Source: Maricaulis sp048268525
Lineage (GTDB): Bacteria; Pseudomonadota; Alphaproteobacteria; Caulobacterales; Maricaulaceae
Direction of reading: 5' to 3'
DNA: 64,000 nt
Assembly (NCBI RefSeq): GCF_048268525.1
Contig: NZ_JBLWVH010000002.1
Span: 62,001-126,000, forward strand
Under the pieces are notes generated by a model that was given only the letters and a program-made list of their open reading frames with translations, did not search any database and was not told the DNA's origin. Positions 26,891 through 35,856 of this stretch are shown in pieces; the first letter of the stretch is position 1; the number at the start of each line of letters is the position of its first letter. A program made the translations under genes and the position numbers.

Positions 26891-27841
26891 ATGGAAACCA
26901 AAGCCCATCACGCCCTGGTCGGCCTGTTTGCCGTCCTGCTCCTGGCGGCCGGCGGCTTTTTCGCGCTTTGGCTGGGCAAGGTCTCGTTTGACGAGGACTA
27001 TGCCTTCTACGACATCGTCTTTGACGGTCCCGTGCGCGGCTTGCGCGAGAGCGGCGAGGTCCGTTTCAACGGCATCCAGGTCGGCGAGGTCACCGAGCTG
27101 GAGCTGGATGACCAGAGCCGCGTGATTGCTCGCATCCGGGTGCTGGCCCAGACACCTGTGCGTGTGGACAGCTTTGCCCAGCTTGAGCCGCAGGGACTGA
27201 CCGGCCTGTCCTATATCCTGATCACCGGTGGTACGCCGGACGCCCAGCGTCTGGAAAGCCCGGCCAATCGTCCGCCGCCCCGCATCTTTGCCCGGCGGGC
27301 ACAGCTGGAAGGCCTGGTTGAAGGCTCCGAGGACGTGCTCGACGCGGCCCAGACCGCGCTGTTCCGGCTGACCGCTCTGCTCAGCGAACAGAATGTCGGG
27401 GAAGTCTCGGCGACCTTGACCAATCTGCGCGAAATCACCGACCGTCTGTCCGAGGAAGAGGCGTTGATTGCCGACATGCGCAATACGCTGGCCGGGATCG
27501 ACACCGCCGCCAGCGACATGTCGGACGCCGCCATGTCGTTGAATGAGTTCGGCGTCACTGCGACAGCCTTCCTCGACAATGAGATGACGCTGGCGACCAA
27601 TGAGACCACGCTGGCCGCCATGGCGGTCAACCAGGCCGCTGCCGACACAAACCAGATTGTTCTGACCTTGCAGCCCGCCATCGAGAGCCTGTCCGAGAGC
27701 GGCATCGAGGACCTCAACCGGACACTGTCCGATCTGCGTCGTGTGGTGGCGTCGCTCGAACGCATCACGTCTGAAGTGGAAAGCAATCCGGGCGGCTTCA
27801 TAGCCGGAGCGCCCCGCGAAACCGTGGAGGTGCCGCAATGA
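26891..27841 (+). CDS. MlaD-type MCE-domain periplasmic lipid carrier
   Basis: A 316-residue signal-anchored periplasmic protein. One helix at about residues 9-28 is followed by an MCE domain (VRGLRESGEVRFNGIQVGEVTELELDDQ), with the GxVRFNGIQVG core that forms a hexameric ring ferrying lipids. A long alpha-helical tail of about 180 residues, rich in Glu, Asp and Ser, follows. It is separated by two bases from the ATPase and overlaps the lipoprotein gene downstream (ATGA). Longer than the enterobacterial MlaD, as is usual for helical-tailed members. Confidence 0.92.
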   Translation: METKAHHALVGLFAVLLLAAGGFFALWLGKVSFDEDYAFYDIVFDGPVRGLRESGEVRFNGIQVGEVTELELDDQSRVIARIRVLAQTPVRVDSFAQLEPQGLTGLSYILITGGTPDAQRLESPANRPPPRIFARRAQLEGLVEGSEDVLDAAQTALFRLTALLSEQNVGEVSATLTNLREITDRLSEEEALIADMRNTLAGIDTAASDMSDAAMSLNEFGVTATAFLDNEMTLATNETTLAAMAVNQAAADTNQIVLTLQPAIESLSESGIEDLNRTLSDLRRVVASLERITSEVESNPGGFIAGAPRETVEVPQ

Positions 27842-28467
27842 GCCGGTCCCGCTATATCCGTGCCGCCCTTGTCGGGCTGAGCGCGTTGTCTGTCTCGGCC
27901 TGTGTGTCGCTATTACCGGAGTCCGAGCCGGTTTCGGTCTATCGTCTGTCCTCGCCGGAGCCGGTCGAGTTGCAGGATGAGAGCTGGACGGTCATCGAGA
28001 TTGATGTACCCAACGCCCCGCGCGGCCTGTCCGGCGACCAGATCGCGATCATGCAGGATGGGGCAAGCCTCGCCTATATTCATGGCGCGCGATGGATTTC
28101 GCCGACACCGCGCCTGTTGCAGAGCCTTCTGGTCGATTCCTTCAACGCCCATGACGGCCGGCTCGCGCCGACCCGGTCGGATGACGGAATCCGGGCGGAT
28201 TACGAACTCCGGCTTGACCTGCAGGAGTTCGAAGCGGTGTATGATCGCGGTGTCGAGACTGCGCCGCTGGTCCGGGTGCGGATATCGACCCGCCTGGTCG
28301 CCGAACATGGGCGTCGTTTCGCCGGTGCCCGTGTGGTGACCGCAGAGGTCAGGGCTACCGCCAATCGCACAAGTGCCATCGTGGCAGCCTTTGACCAGGC
28401 CGCGCAGTCAGCCAGTCGCGAAATCGCCGACTGGACAGCCGGCCGCACGGCCCAACGGGGCAGCTGA
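27838..28467 (+). CDS. ABC-type transport auxiliary lipoprotein (PqiC-like)
   Basis: A 209-residue lipoprotein with the lipobox SVSAC near residue 22. The mature part matches the ABC-transport-auxiliary (DUF330) pattern: a YRLSSPEP start, WTVIEIDVPNAPRGLSGDQIAIMQDG, an interior GARWISPTPRLLQSLLVDSF, and a closing AFDQAAQSASREIADW. PqiC-type members act with MCE proteins at the outer membrane, and the operon position here supports the same role. It probably completes the lipid-transport operon. Confidence 0.88.
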   Translation: MSRSRYIRAALVGLSALSVSACVSLLPESEPVSVYRLSSPEPVELQDESWTVIEIDVPNAPRGLSGDQIAIMQDGASLAYIHGARWISPTPRLLQSLLVDSFNAHDGRLAPTRSDDGIRADYELRLDLQEFEAVYDRGVETAPLVRVRISTRLVAEHGRRFAGARVVTAEVRATANRTSAIVAAFDQAAQSASREIADWTAGRTAQRGS

Positions 28468-28498
28468 TACATTGAATTCAAGACGCAGGTGCGCGGGT

Positions 28499-30547
28499 TC
28501 AGCTGTCGCTTGAACCCTCGTGGTCCTTGCGTCCCCGCCGTCCGCCCTTGGGCGCTTGATCACCGTCCTCGTCAGGCATGGACGACAGCAGGTCTTTCCA
28601 CCGCCAGCCCGGTTCGCCACCCGAGGCATTGCTGCGTCGACCGCCGCGCTCGGGAAAACCGACCGCATTGTCGGCTCGGGGTTGCGTGGATGCTTCGGAA
28701 TGGCCCAGCGGACGTTTCATCTCGTCTTCGGATGCGGCATCGGACCCCGCTTCCTCGGCGTCCGGGGTCGGGGCGGGGTCGGTTGCAGGACGACGTGACT
28801 TGCGGCCGGCCAGAGGGTCAGGCAGTTCATTGCTGGCCAGTTCGGGCGCCCGGCGACCGCCGGCCACAGAACCCATGCGCAACATGAAGTCGGAGAGCAG
28901 TTCATAATTCTGGCGGATGCGCGCCTGGAAGGCGGCATCGATTTCCTGCGCTTCCTCGGCGGCAGCCATGGCGGCCGCATTGAGGCCCTCCAGCCCGCGA
29001 CGCAGCGTGTCGGCCGTTTCCTGGGCGCGGTCACGCGCTACGCCGGGAAGTTCATCCAGGCGTGCCGTCATGGTTTCTATATGCCGCTCGACGGTCTGGG
29101 TTTCAGACCGGGCCGAGGCCAGGACAGCTTCCAGGCGCTTGCGAACCGACTCGGCGGCTTCGTCGGCCGCGATCGAGGCGCGTTTGGTCAGCTTGTCGGC
29201 TTCCGCCAGTCGCAGGTCAAAGGCTTCGTCCGAGCGACGGGCGGCGGCAAAGGCCGCCTCATTGGTCTGCTCGACCTTGCTGGCGACGATATCGGCCTGG
29301 GCTTCAATGGCCTCGATTGCCGCGTCGGACACGGCCTTGGCTTCCTGTGCGGAGGCAATTAGGCGCGCCAGGGCAGACTCGTGTTCCTGGGCAGCGCTTT
29401 CGGTCTCCGACCGGACCCGCCCAGCCATGCCGTCAGCGCGCTCGATGGCTGACTCCACGGCCTCTCGGAAGGCTACAGCGCCGTTGGAGGCCGCCGAGTT
29501 GAGTGCGTCAGCGCCATCGCGTGCTGTCGAGGCCATGACCTCCAGCTCGGCCTTGTGGAAGTCCAGCGCGGCGGCGATCTTTTCCTGCTCGAGCCGCAGG
29601 GCCTCGCCGGCGTCTGCGAGCCGTTGGCGGTGTTTGACATAAGCGGCGTCGAGATTTTCCGAACGTTCCTTCAGGCCATCGGACAGCTCGCGCAGATGGC
29701 CGGTCCGTTCGGCGATGACGAGTGCGGCTGCATCGCTGCGTTCGGTCACCGCGCTGCCGGCGTCGTTGAGATCCTGGACACTGGCCCGGATCCGCTTTTC
29801 GCTGTCGGTGGCCTGGCTGGCTGCGAGCTCGGCGGCCGCAGCGACCATCTTGGACTGGTCGGAAATGGCAGCGGCGATCAGGGCGGCCTTGTCATCGAGG
29901 GATTCAGAAACCTCGCCCAGTCGCAGCCGCTCGGTGCGCAGTCCCTTGAGAAGGTGCTCGGTCCGGTCGCGGGCATCGGTTGCCGACTGCTCCAGCGATT
30001 CAGCGTGATGACTGATGACTTCTTCCATGGCCGCGAGGCGGGCCAGGGCGCTTTCAAGTGCGGTGTTGATCCGTTCGACTTCGCCGGAGACTGCGTCGGA
30101 CAGGGTCTGCACCTCATGCCGCGCATACTGGGCCGGTTCGGCCAGCTTGCGGATGGCAAGCTCGACCCGTCGGGTGTTGGCGGAATTGCGGACAATTTCG
30201 CGCGCCATCATGCCGGCAATGATGAAAATCAGGGCGGGGAGCAGCGCGAAAACCGAGAGCCCGGTCAGCTGGCCGAACCCGTAGCGTCCCAGCGCCTCAA
30301 ACGACTGGATGCCGAGATATCCCCACAAAAAGGCGCTGGCGCCTCCAACCCAGAACAGCGCGAAACAATTGCCCAGCCAGACCAGCCAATTGCCGCCACG
30401 AGGCGGCGCGCTGGCATCGTGTCCCTCCGGCGACGCCGGAGCCGTAAGTGCGTTCGGGGCTGCCTGCGTCAACGGGGTGCCCTTGTCCTCATCGGCCATG
30501 GTCATCTCCGCCAGTTCGATCGTGTGGTCTTGGTTCGTCTCGGTCAT
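28499..30547 (-). CDS. TipN-like polarity/coiled-coil membrane protein
   Basis: A 682-residue protein with two N-terminal membrane helices (about 55-77 and 93-116) followed by a very long Ala/Glu/Arg/Ser-rich coiled coil (130-560) and a disordered charged C-terminal tail. This is the layout of Caulobacter TipN, a new-pole landmark that guides division and motility, though that protein is longer (about 880). I infer the match from architecture and lineage, not alignment. It stands alone, in reverse orientation to the lipid-transport operon. A palindromic candidate operator precedes its promoter region. Confidence 0.6.
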   Translation of the reverse strand: MTETNQDHTIELAEMTMADEDKGTPLTQAAPNALTAPASPEGHDASAPPRGGNWLVWLGNCFALFWVGGASAFLWGYLGIQSFEALGRYGFGQLTGLSVFALLPALIFIIAGMMAREIVRNSANTRRVELAIRKLAEPAQYARHEVQTLSDAVSGEVERINTALESALARLAAMEEVISHHAESLEQSATDARDRTEHLLKGLRTERLRLGEVSESLDDKAALIAAAISDQSKMVAAAAELAASQATDSEKRIRASVQDLNDAGSAVTERSDAAALVIAERTGHLRELSDGLKERSENLDAAYVKHRQRLADAGEALRLEQEKIAAALDFHKAELEVMASTARDGADALNSAASNGAVAFREAVESAIERADGMAGRVRSETESAAQEHESALARLIASAQEAKAVSDAAIEAIEAQADIVASKVEQTNEAAFAAARRSDEAFDLRLAEADKLTKRASIAADEAAESVRKRLEAVLASARSETQTVERHIETMTARLDELPGVARDRAQETADTLRRGLEGLNAAAMAAAEEAQEIDAAFQARIRQNYELLSDFMLRMGSVAGGRRAPELASNELPDPLAGRKSRRPATDPAPTPDAEEAGSDAASEDEMKRPLGHSEASTQPRADNAVGFPERGGRRSNASGGEPGWRWKDLLSSMPDEDGDQAPKGGRRGRKDHEGSSDS

Positions 30548-30661
30548 TTGGGGCCTGATCGCTGCGATCTGCTATCGACAGACCCGCACGCGCGAGCCTG
30601 TTGATGCCTGATATCATGACAGAGAATAGGACCAGAAGCGCGCCAGGCACACAGATAATCT

Positions 30662-30682
30662 ATGCAAATTCAACATTTGCAT
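30662..30682. promoter_or_regulatory. Palindrome upstream of the TipN-like gene
   Basis: ATGCAAA and TTTGCAT pair perfectly around a seven-base spacer, about 115 bases before the start codon of the TipN-like gene. The spacing suits a dimeric regulator. No family can be given. Only one copy was noticed in the window. Confidence 0.35.
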
Positions 30683-30719
30683 CGGAAAGACGACCTGTCC
30701 GAGCGTCACCCGGGTGCGA

Positions 30720-30989
30720 TCAGCTGGTATAGACGAGCGGTGGTGCGAGCAATTCCGGTACGTCGCGCGAGTCACTGATCGGCAGCCATCGCTGGCATGG
30801 ATCCGACATCAGGCTGGCCGGTCTGGCCTTCGGGTCCGTCGCGCCGACCCACATGACGGCTTCGCGGTATTCGGCCGGTTGGGCGGATTGGCCCGACGTG
30901 CAGCCGCTGACCGCGTCCGCGTCTATGCCGATCGAGGACAGCGCCAAGACAGCAAACCATTCGATGATGGAGATCAGAAACTGGATCAT
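30720..30989 (-). CDS. Possible small protein with N-terminal hydrophobic segment
   Basis: An 89-residue frame starting MIQFLISIIEWFAVLALSSIGIDADA, which looks like a signal peptide or single membrane helix, followed by a polar part with two cysteines. No ribosome binding site is clear and no family is recognised. It lies between the TipN-like gene and the DUF418 gene. It may be spurious, since an opposite-strand frame covers much of it. Confidence 0.35.
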   Translation of the reverse strand: MIQFLISIIEWFAVLALSSIGIDADAVSGCTSGQSAQPAEYREAVMWVGATDPKARPASLMSDPCQRWLPISDSRDVPELLAPPLVYTS

Positions 30990-31133
30990 GTCAGGTGTGC
31001 GTCCCGGACCCGGTTGGTATTGAACATGTGCCTAGGACCTGCATACGGTGCGGGCAATTCACGAAACATGAGAGCTTCGTGAAGAGTTGGTAACAAGGTG
31101 GCCAAAATGGGGCGCAGCCCCTTCGGAGCGGAC

Positions 31134-32306
31134 ATGAATGAGGCGAGCGAGGCGGAGGAAGCCGGTGTCCTGATCATGCTCGGCGTGACCGTGTTCGGAT
31201 TGTTGTTCGCCAACCTGTCAGGCTTTGCCCATGTATGGGCCGCTGCTGATATCCTGCCGCTTCAGACTGCGACGCCCGGAGTCTTGGACAATCTGGCCTG
31301 GTGGCTGGGACAGACATTCGTCTCCTGGACATTCAACATCCTGCTTCTGGTCCTGTTCGGGTCGGCGCTTGCCTTGCGTCATCAAGGCGACGGTGCCCGC
31401 GGCCTTGGCTGGATGTGCCTCGTCGGGCTCGTGCTGGCCTATCTCTTCTGGCACGGCGAATTGCTGACCGTGCTCGCGATCGCCGGCATGATCGCGGTGC
31501 CGATGCAGGCCCTCTCGCCTGCGACCCGGTGGATGACGCTGACCGGGCTCATTGGCGGGACCTTCCTGATCCTGCTGGCGGGCGCCGGGATCACGGCCCT
31601 GTTGCCTGACACGATGGGCCTCGCGGATTTGCTCGGTCTTGACCCGGTCCGAATTGCCGCCATCGAAGCCGCGCATCAATCCGGGTTCTGGGCCCGACTG
31701 CCCGGGAACATGGCGATCGCGCTACAATTCCATCTTGTCGAGCTGTTCTTTCTCGGCGGTGGCGTGCTGGGTCTTGTCCTGCTCGGGATGGAATTGGTTG
31801 AACGCCGCTTCTGGGGCGGCGACTGGCCGCTGATGCCGCTCGTGTTCAGCGCGGCCGCTGCACTTGGCATCGGCCTGCCACTCAATGGATGGAGCGCATT
31901 GAACGCGATCAACGCCGGCTTTGCGCCGTCCCAGGCCTGGGGCGGTATTGCCGCCCATGCTGTGGGGGCGGCGCTGACGGCCAGTGGCTATGCCGTGCTT
32001 GTCGTTCTGGCCATTCGCTACCGGATAGCCGAGCCGGTGCAATTATTCCTGATCCGAGCCGGGCATGTCTGGCTGAGCATCCATGTCGGCCAGATCGTGT
32101 TTTTGACCTTGATCTTCTCGGGCGTTCCGGGAATTGCCCTCTACGGTCAACTGGGGCCGGCGAGCCTGTTCGCTCTGGGTCTGGTTCTGGCCGGTCTGCA
32201 GGCGGGCGCGGTTTGGGCGATTGATCGCTGGCTGCGCGTCGGCCCTGTCGAGTGGCTTCTGGATGGTCTGGCCTGCCGACATTTCGCGCGCCTGCGCCGA
32301 GATTGA
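31134..32306 (+). CDS. DUF418-like polytopic membrane protein
   Basis: A 390-residue inner-membrane protein with about ten hydrophobic helices. The C-terminal GPVEWLLDGLACRHF matches the GPxEWLWR-type end of DUF418 proteins, and QTFVSWTFNILLLVLFGSALAL and WHGELLTVLAI agree with the N-terminal half. The biochemical role of the family is not established. The ATG at 31134 has GGAG at 31125-31128, better than the GTG at 31098. It is separated from the following NTF2-like gene by about 100 bases. Confidence 0.8.
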   Translation: MNEASEAEEAGVLIMLGVTVFGLLFANLSGFAHVWAAADILPLQTATPGVLDNLAWWLGQTFVSWTFNILLLVLFGSALALRHQGDGARGLGWMCLVGLVLAYLFWHGELLTVLAIAGMIAVPMQALSPATRWMTLTGLIGGTFLILLAGAGITALLPDTMGLADLLGLDPVRIAAIEAAHQSGFWARLPGNMAIALQFHLVELFFLGGGVLGLVLLGMELVERRFWGGDWPLMPLVFSAAAALGIGLPLNGWSALNAINAGFAPSQAWGGIAAHAVGAALTASGYAVLVVLAIRYRIAEPVQLFLIRAGHVWLSIHVGQIVFLTLIFSGVPGIALYGQLGPASLFALGLVLAGLQAGAVWAIDRWLRVGPVEWLLDGLACRHFARLRRD

Positions 32307-32403
32307 TCCCCGACGATCACATCCAGTTGATCGAGTTTTCGAACTTGCAACATCCAACCTCAAGGCGGCGTGCAACAAGAACGGATCGAAATCTGAGGGG
32401 ATG

Positions 32404-33222
32404 ATGATGATCCGGAAAATTCTTGTAGCGACGACCATGCTGGCAGCTATTTCACCGGCCGCATTTGCTGATGATGCCGCGACAGAAGCCGCGCTTGCGC
32501 CGCTGGCCGACCGCTTCGCGCGGGGTTTTTATGCGCAGGACGCCGACCAGGTGCTGTCGACAGTGCACCCGGAATTGTCCAAATTGGGTCTGCGACCGAA
32601 TTTTCAGGGCTTTGGTCGCATGACCATCGAGAATTTGACGCCGGGCGATCTTCAGATCCTGGGTGAGCTGTACAATGGCGATGGTCGCCTGGACCCGGTG
32701 ACCTCGACAGTTGATGTCCGCTTCTTCGACAGCACAGGCGATACCGGCGTCTTCCAGCTGAACGCCGATTCCGAATGGTATGATTTCTTCGTCGGCACGC
32801 GGATCAATGACAACTGGGTGCTCGTGAATTGTGCCTACGGCTCGTTCGAGTGGACCAATAATCCGGACCGTGCCGAGCACATGTCCCAAATAGACGAGGT
32901 CGTGACACGATATGCCCGTGCCTGGGACGCTGGCGATGCTGCGGAGGTTGTCGCGTCCGTCTATCCGGACTTCGACCGGCGGCATGTGGACCGCTCCGGC
33001 GAGCGGGAATATCTGGCGCCTGAGACTCTCGAGATGATCGCCATCGAGCTGGACGGGGCCGCGCCGGTGACACGCGATGCGACCGTCACCGTGTTCGAGG
33101 CCACCCGCGCCACCGGTGCCGCCCGGATTGATGCCCAGGACCGTGTCGAGTGGGTCTTCCTGCTACGCGTCGAAGGGGACTGGCAGATCGTCAACAGTTT
33201 TTGGGAGCCGCGGTCGCTCTAG
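32404..33222 (+). CDS. Exported protein with two NTF2-like domains
   Basis: A 272-residue periplasmic protein. A signal peptide covers residues 1-20, cut after AFA. Two SnoaL/lumazine-binding-like halves follow: the first starts LAPLADRFARGFYAQDADQVL and closes WVLVNCAY, and the second starts IDEVVTRYARAWDAGDAAEVVASVYP and closes WQIVNSFWEP. The repeated layout (helix, then x(2)WDAGDA, then strands ending in W.IVNxxW) indicates internal duplication. GAGGGG precedes tandem ATGs at 32401, 32404 and 32407, so the exact start is uncertain by one codon. Ligand unknown. Confidence 0.8.
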   Translation: MMIRKILVATTMLAAISPAAFADDAATEAALAPLADRFARGFYAQDADQVLSTVHPELSKLGLRPNFQGFGRMTIENLTPGDLQILGELYNGDGRLDPVTSTVDVRFFDSTGDTGVFQLNADSEWYDFFVGTRINDNWVLVNCAYGSFEWTNNPDRAEHMSQIDEVVTRYARAWDAGDAAEVVASVYPDFDRRHVDRSGEREYLAPETLEMIAIELDGAAPVTRDATVTVFEATRATGAARIDAQDRVEWVFLLRVEGDWQIVNSFWEPRSL

Positions 33223-33866
33223 CCGTCTGCGTCTGGCTGGTTTTCCGGGAGTGCATCCTGGAAAGCCGGCAGGGCCTGGCAAGCCGCATCGGCGGCTTCC
33301 AGCGCCGGCCACGCGGCGACTTCGAGCCCCCAACGGCGGGCGTTATAGAGTTGCGGAACCAGATAAATGTCGGCCAGGCCCGGCGTCTGACCACCCAGAT
33401 AGGAACCGGTGCGAGGGGCCGCCTCGACAAGGGTTTCCAGCGCATCCAGGCCGCTGCTCATCCAGCGCTGGGCCCAGGCCTTCATGCCGTCCGGCCCTTG
33501 TCCGAGATCACCCGCGACTGTTTTCAGGACGCGCAGGTTCTGCAGTGGGTGGATATCGCATCCGATGATCGAGGCCCAGCCGCGCGCGCGGCACCGCTCG
33601 ACCGGATCACGCGGCAGAAAGCGCGGCTCCGGCCAGGTCTCGTCAATCCATTCGAGGATGGCAGGGGATTGCAGCAATCGGGCTCCGTCATGCTCCAGCA
33701 CCGGCACCAGGCCTTGCGGCTGGATGGAAAGCCAATCCGCTCCGCCCTGCTCGCCCTCTTTCAGGTTCACGGCGACCTGGTCATAGGTCGCGCCCTTCAG
33801 ATTGAGGGCAATCCGAAGACGGTAGGCGGCGCTGGAGCGCCAATAGCCAAAAAGAGTTGTGGTCAT
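33219..33866 (-). CDS. maiA: Zeta-class glutathione transferase, maleylacetoacetate/maleylpyruvate isomerase
   Basis: A 215-residue GST with the zeta-class motif SSAAYRLRIALNLKG at residues 11-25, the thioredoxin fold, LQSPAILEWI, and an all-helical C-terminal domain with GLADIYLVPQLYNARRW. It isomerises maleyl to fumaryl derivatives in tyrosine or gentisate breakdown. The FAH-family gene lies just upstream on the same strand, a classic pair. Its stop shares a CTAG with the stop of the convergent NTF2-like gene. Confidence 0.9.
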   Translation of the reverse strand: MTTTLFGYWRSSAAYRLRIALNLKGATYDQVAVNLKEGEQGGADWLSIQPQGLVPVLEHDGARLLQSPAILEWIDETWPEPRFLPRDPVERCRARGWASIIGCDIHPLQNLRVLKTVAGDLGQGPDGMKAWAQRWMSSGLDALETLVEAAPRTGSYLGGQTPGLADIYLVPQLYNARRWGLEVAAWPALEAADAACQALPAFQDALPENQPDADG

Positions 33867-33869
33867 GGC

Positions 33870-34514
33870 TCAGCGCCTTTCGGTCAGGGTGAAGTCGAGT
33901 GGTGGCAGGCCGTCAATCCGGGCGGCAACCGTGTCGCCCGGATTGAGTGCGCCGACCCCGGACGGGGTACCCGTGAAGATAAGATCGCCCGGCTGGAGCG
34001 CAAAAAAGCGTGTCAGCTGTGCCAGCAGGTCCTGCGGCGGCAGGATCATCTGCGCCAGATCTCCGGACTGGCGCACGGCGCCGTTGACGCCGAGGCTGAT
34101 CGAACCGGTCGCTGGTGGCGGCCCGAGGCGTAAAGCGCCCATCGGTGCAGACGCATCGAAACCCTTGGCAATCTCCCACGGTGCCGATTTGGCCTTGAGG
34201 CCGGCCTGCAGGTCGCGCTTGGTCAGGTCGACGCCGGTCCCGGATGCGATGATGGTGCCGTTTTCACCCAGCGCCAGAACCAGCTCGACCTCGTGATGCA
34301 GGTCTTCAGTCTCTGTGGGATAGGGCAGGGCGGTGGCGCAGGTGATGGCGCTGGCCGGCTTGGCAAAGAAGATCGGTTCCGCGGCCGCCCCCATTTCCTT
34401 GGCATGGTCGGCATAATTGCGTCCGATGCAGAAAATGCGACTGACCGGGAATGTACGGCTGTCGCCGTCAATGGCCAGGCGGGGCGGAGCGGGGCAGGGG
34501 ATAATATCGGTCAT
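33870..34514 (-). CDS. FAH-family hydrolase, probably fumarylpyruvate/fumarylacetoacetate type
   Basis: A 214-residue hydrolase: IFCIGRNYADHAKEMG, then EPIFFAKPASAI, a metal-binding HHEVELVLALG (ligand Glu pair), and the SLxVNGxVRQSGDLAQMI and GTPSGVGALNPGD stretches. This is the FAH domain typical of bacterial fumarylpyruvate or acylpyruvate hydrolases (about 215-240 residues). It cuts the product of the neighbouring isomerase to fumarate plus pyruvate or acetoacetate. Three bases separate its stop from the isomerase start. The dioxygenase expected upstream in the pathway is not in this window. Confidence 0.88.
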   Translation of the reverse strand: MTDIIPCPAPPRLAIDGDSRTFPVSRIFCIGRNYADHAKEMGAAAEPIFFAKPASAITCATALPYPTETEDLHHEVELVLALGENGTIIASGTGVDLTKRDLQAGLKAKSAPWEIAKGFDASAPMGALRLGPPPATGSISLGVNGAVRQSGDLAQMILPPQDLLAQLTRFFALQPGDLIFTGTPSGVGALNPGDTVAARIDGLPPLDFTLTERR

Positions 34515-34598
34515 GCCCTATCGATAGCCGAGCGCGCGGCGCTTCGTCGAGCCAACAAACGTCTTGCAGCTGCAGCCGGCATCCGGCACCTGTGAAGC

Positions 34599-35075
34599 AT
34601 GACCGAGCCGACTGAGACCCCGCCCGCCCTGAGCCTGCACGATTATCTGCCCTATCGGCTGGCCGTGACATCGAACCAGGTCAGCCGCGTTGTTGCGCGG
34701 GCCTATCAGGCCCGTTTCGGGCTGACGGTGTGGGAGTGGCGGGTCATCGCCCTGCTCGGCGAGGCGGAGCCGATGACGGCGCAGGCCCTGTCCGACATTG
34801 CGGCGATGGACAAGGTTTCGGTGAGCCGGGCGGTCAAATCCCTGGTCGACCGTGGCCTGGTGGTCCGGGCCGAACGGGCGGCAGACCGTCGATCGCGGGA
34901 CCTTCGCCTGACCGATCCGGGGCGTGCCCTGTACCAGGAGATCATGCCGGTCGCCTTGAGCGCCGAAGCGGATCTGTTGGGCGGGCTTGAAGCCGGTGAA
35001 GTCGCGACCCTGGTCCGTCTGCTGGACATTGTGCGCGGACGCGCCGCCGAACTGCTCACGGCCGACGCCGACTAG
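34599..35075 (+). CDS. MarR-family transcriptional regulator
   Basis: A 158-residue winged-helix regulator. Helix-turn-helix residues about 45-75 (EWRVIALLGEAEPMTAQALSDIAAMDKVSVSRAVKSLVDRGLV) are followed by the wing VVRAERAADRRSRDLRLTDPGRAL with its basic DRRSR. Dimerisation helices flank these. Divergent from the FAH/maiA pair across 84 bases, it probably controls that aromatic-catabolism unit. The ligand is unknown. Its stop shares a CTAG with the convergent PqiA-like gene. Confidence 0.93.
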   Translation: MTEPTETPPALSLHDYLPYRLAVTSNQVSRVVARAYQARFGLTVWEWRVIALLGEAEPMTAQALSDIAAMDKVSVSRAVKSLVDRGLVVRAERAADRRSRDLRLTDPGRALYQEIMPVALSAEADLLGGLEAGEVATLVRLLDIVRGRAAELLTADAD

Positions 35076-35569
35076 TGACGCCGCTCCGAGACAATACGGC
35101 CCGCGGTCCACATGGCCATGAGGGTCGACAGGGCAAAACAGCCCGCACCGATCAAGGGTTTTGCCTCGACAACCAGATTGCCGCGCAGGCTGAACACGAC
35201 CAGTGCAATGACCAGCACGTCCGCCATCGACCATTTGCCCAGCCGTTCAAGCCAATTCAGTGAACGGTCGTGGCGAGGCGCTTGTGTCCGGTCAGGCCTG
35301 GCGGGTGAGAAGACCTGCAAACGCCACATCCAGACCAGCTTTGTGAGCGGAAATCCGATCGAGAATACAGACACGGTCGCTGCCAGCAGCCAGTCGCCTT
35401 CTGCTGCGAGCGTCAGGGCGAGGCCGAGGATGGAATGTTCGTCGCCCCACAGCCCCAGATGCCGCGTTTCGACGGCCGGCAGGGTTAATCCGGGCACGAA
35501 CAGCACGCTGGAAATCAGCAAGAGTCCGGTCGTCAAAGGGGTGAATCTGATTTTTTCTGCCCGCTCCAT
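35072..35569 (-). CDS. PqiA-like paraquat-inducible membrane protein
   Basis: A 165-residue protein with about four helices and the PqiA-domain signature NWLERLGKWSMADVLVIALVVFSLRGNLV, in which the LxRLGKWSMxDV box is distinctive. PqiA works with MCE-domain lipid carriers in other bacteria, and here a Mla/MCE operon lies about 7 kb away. I use the ATG at 35569. A TTG at 35614 gives 15 more residues. No strong ribosome site is visible for either. Confidence 0.78.
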   Translation of the reverse strand: MERAEKIRFTPLTTGLLLISSVLFVPGLTLPAVETRHLGLWGDEHSILGLALTLAAEGDWLLAATVSVFSIGFPLTKLVWMWRLQVFSPARPDRTQAPRHDRSLNWLERLGKWSMADVLVIALVVFSLRGNLVVEAKPLIGAGCFALSTLMAMWTAGRIVSERRH

Positions 35570-35856
35570 GCCGGCATAGAGGCCGAGAAAGAGGGCCGAA
35601 TAGGGGCAGGACAAAATTCACATGCGGTATCGGGTGACGCGATGGCGAGCTCAACCCTGGCTGTCGATAACGTCGAATCCGATCGCTCGGGCGCCGTCCG
35701 GCGATGTCCATTTAAGGTTGCCATGACCAGTGTAAGCCCCTGCAAGCATTGTAATATCCAATTACCCAGAAGAAATGCATGGTTAATATCCCTCGCCTAG
35801 TTCCACCCCATACGCCGCACTGCGGTGAAATGTGGAACAGGACGGGGTGTCCCCAA

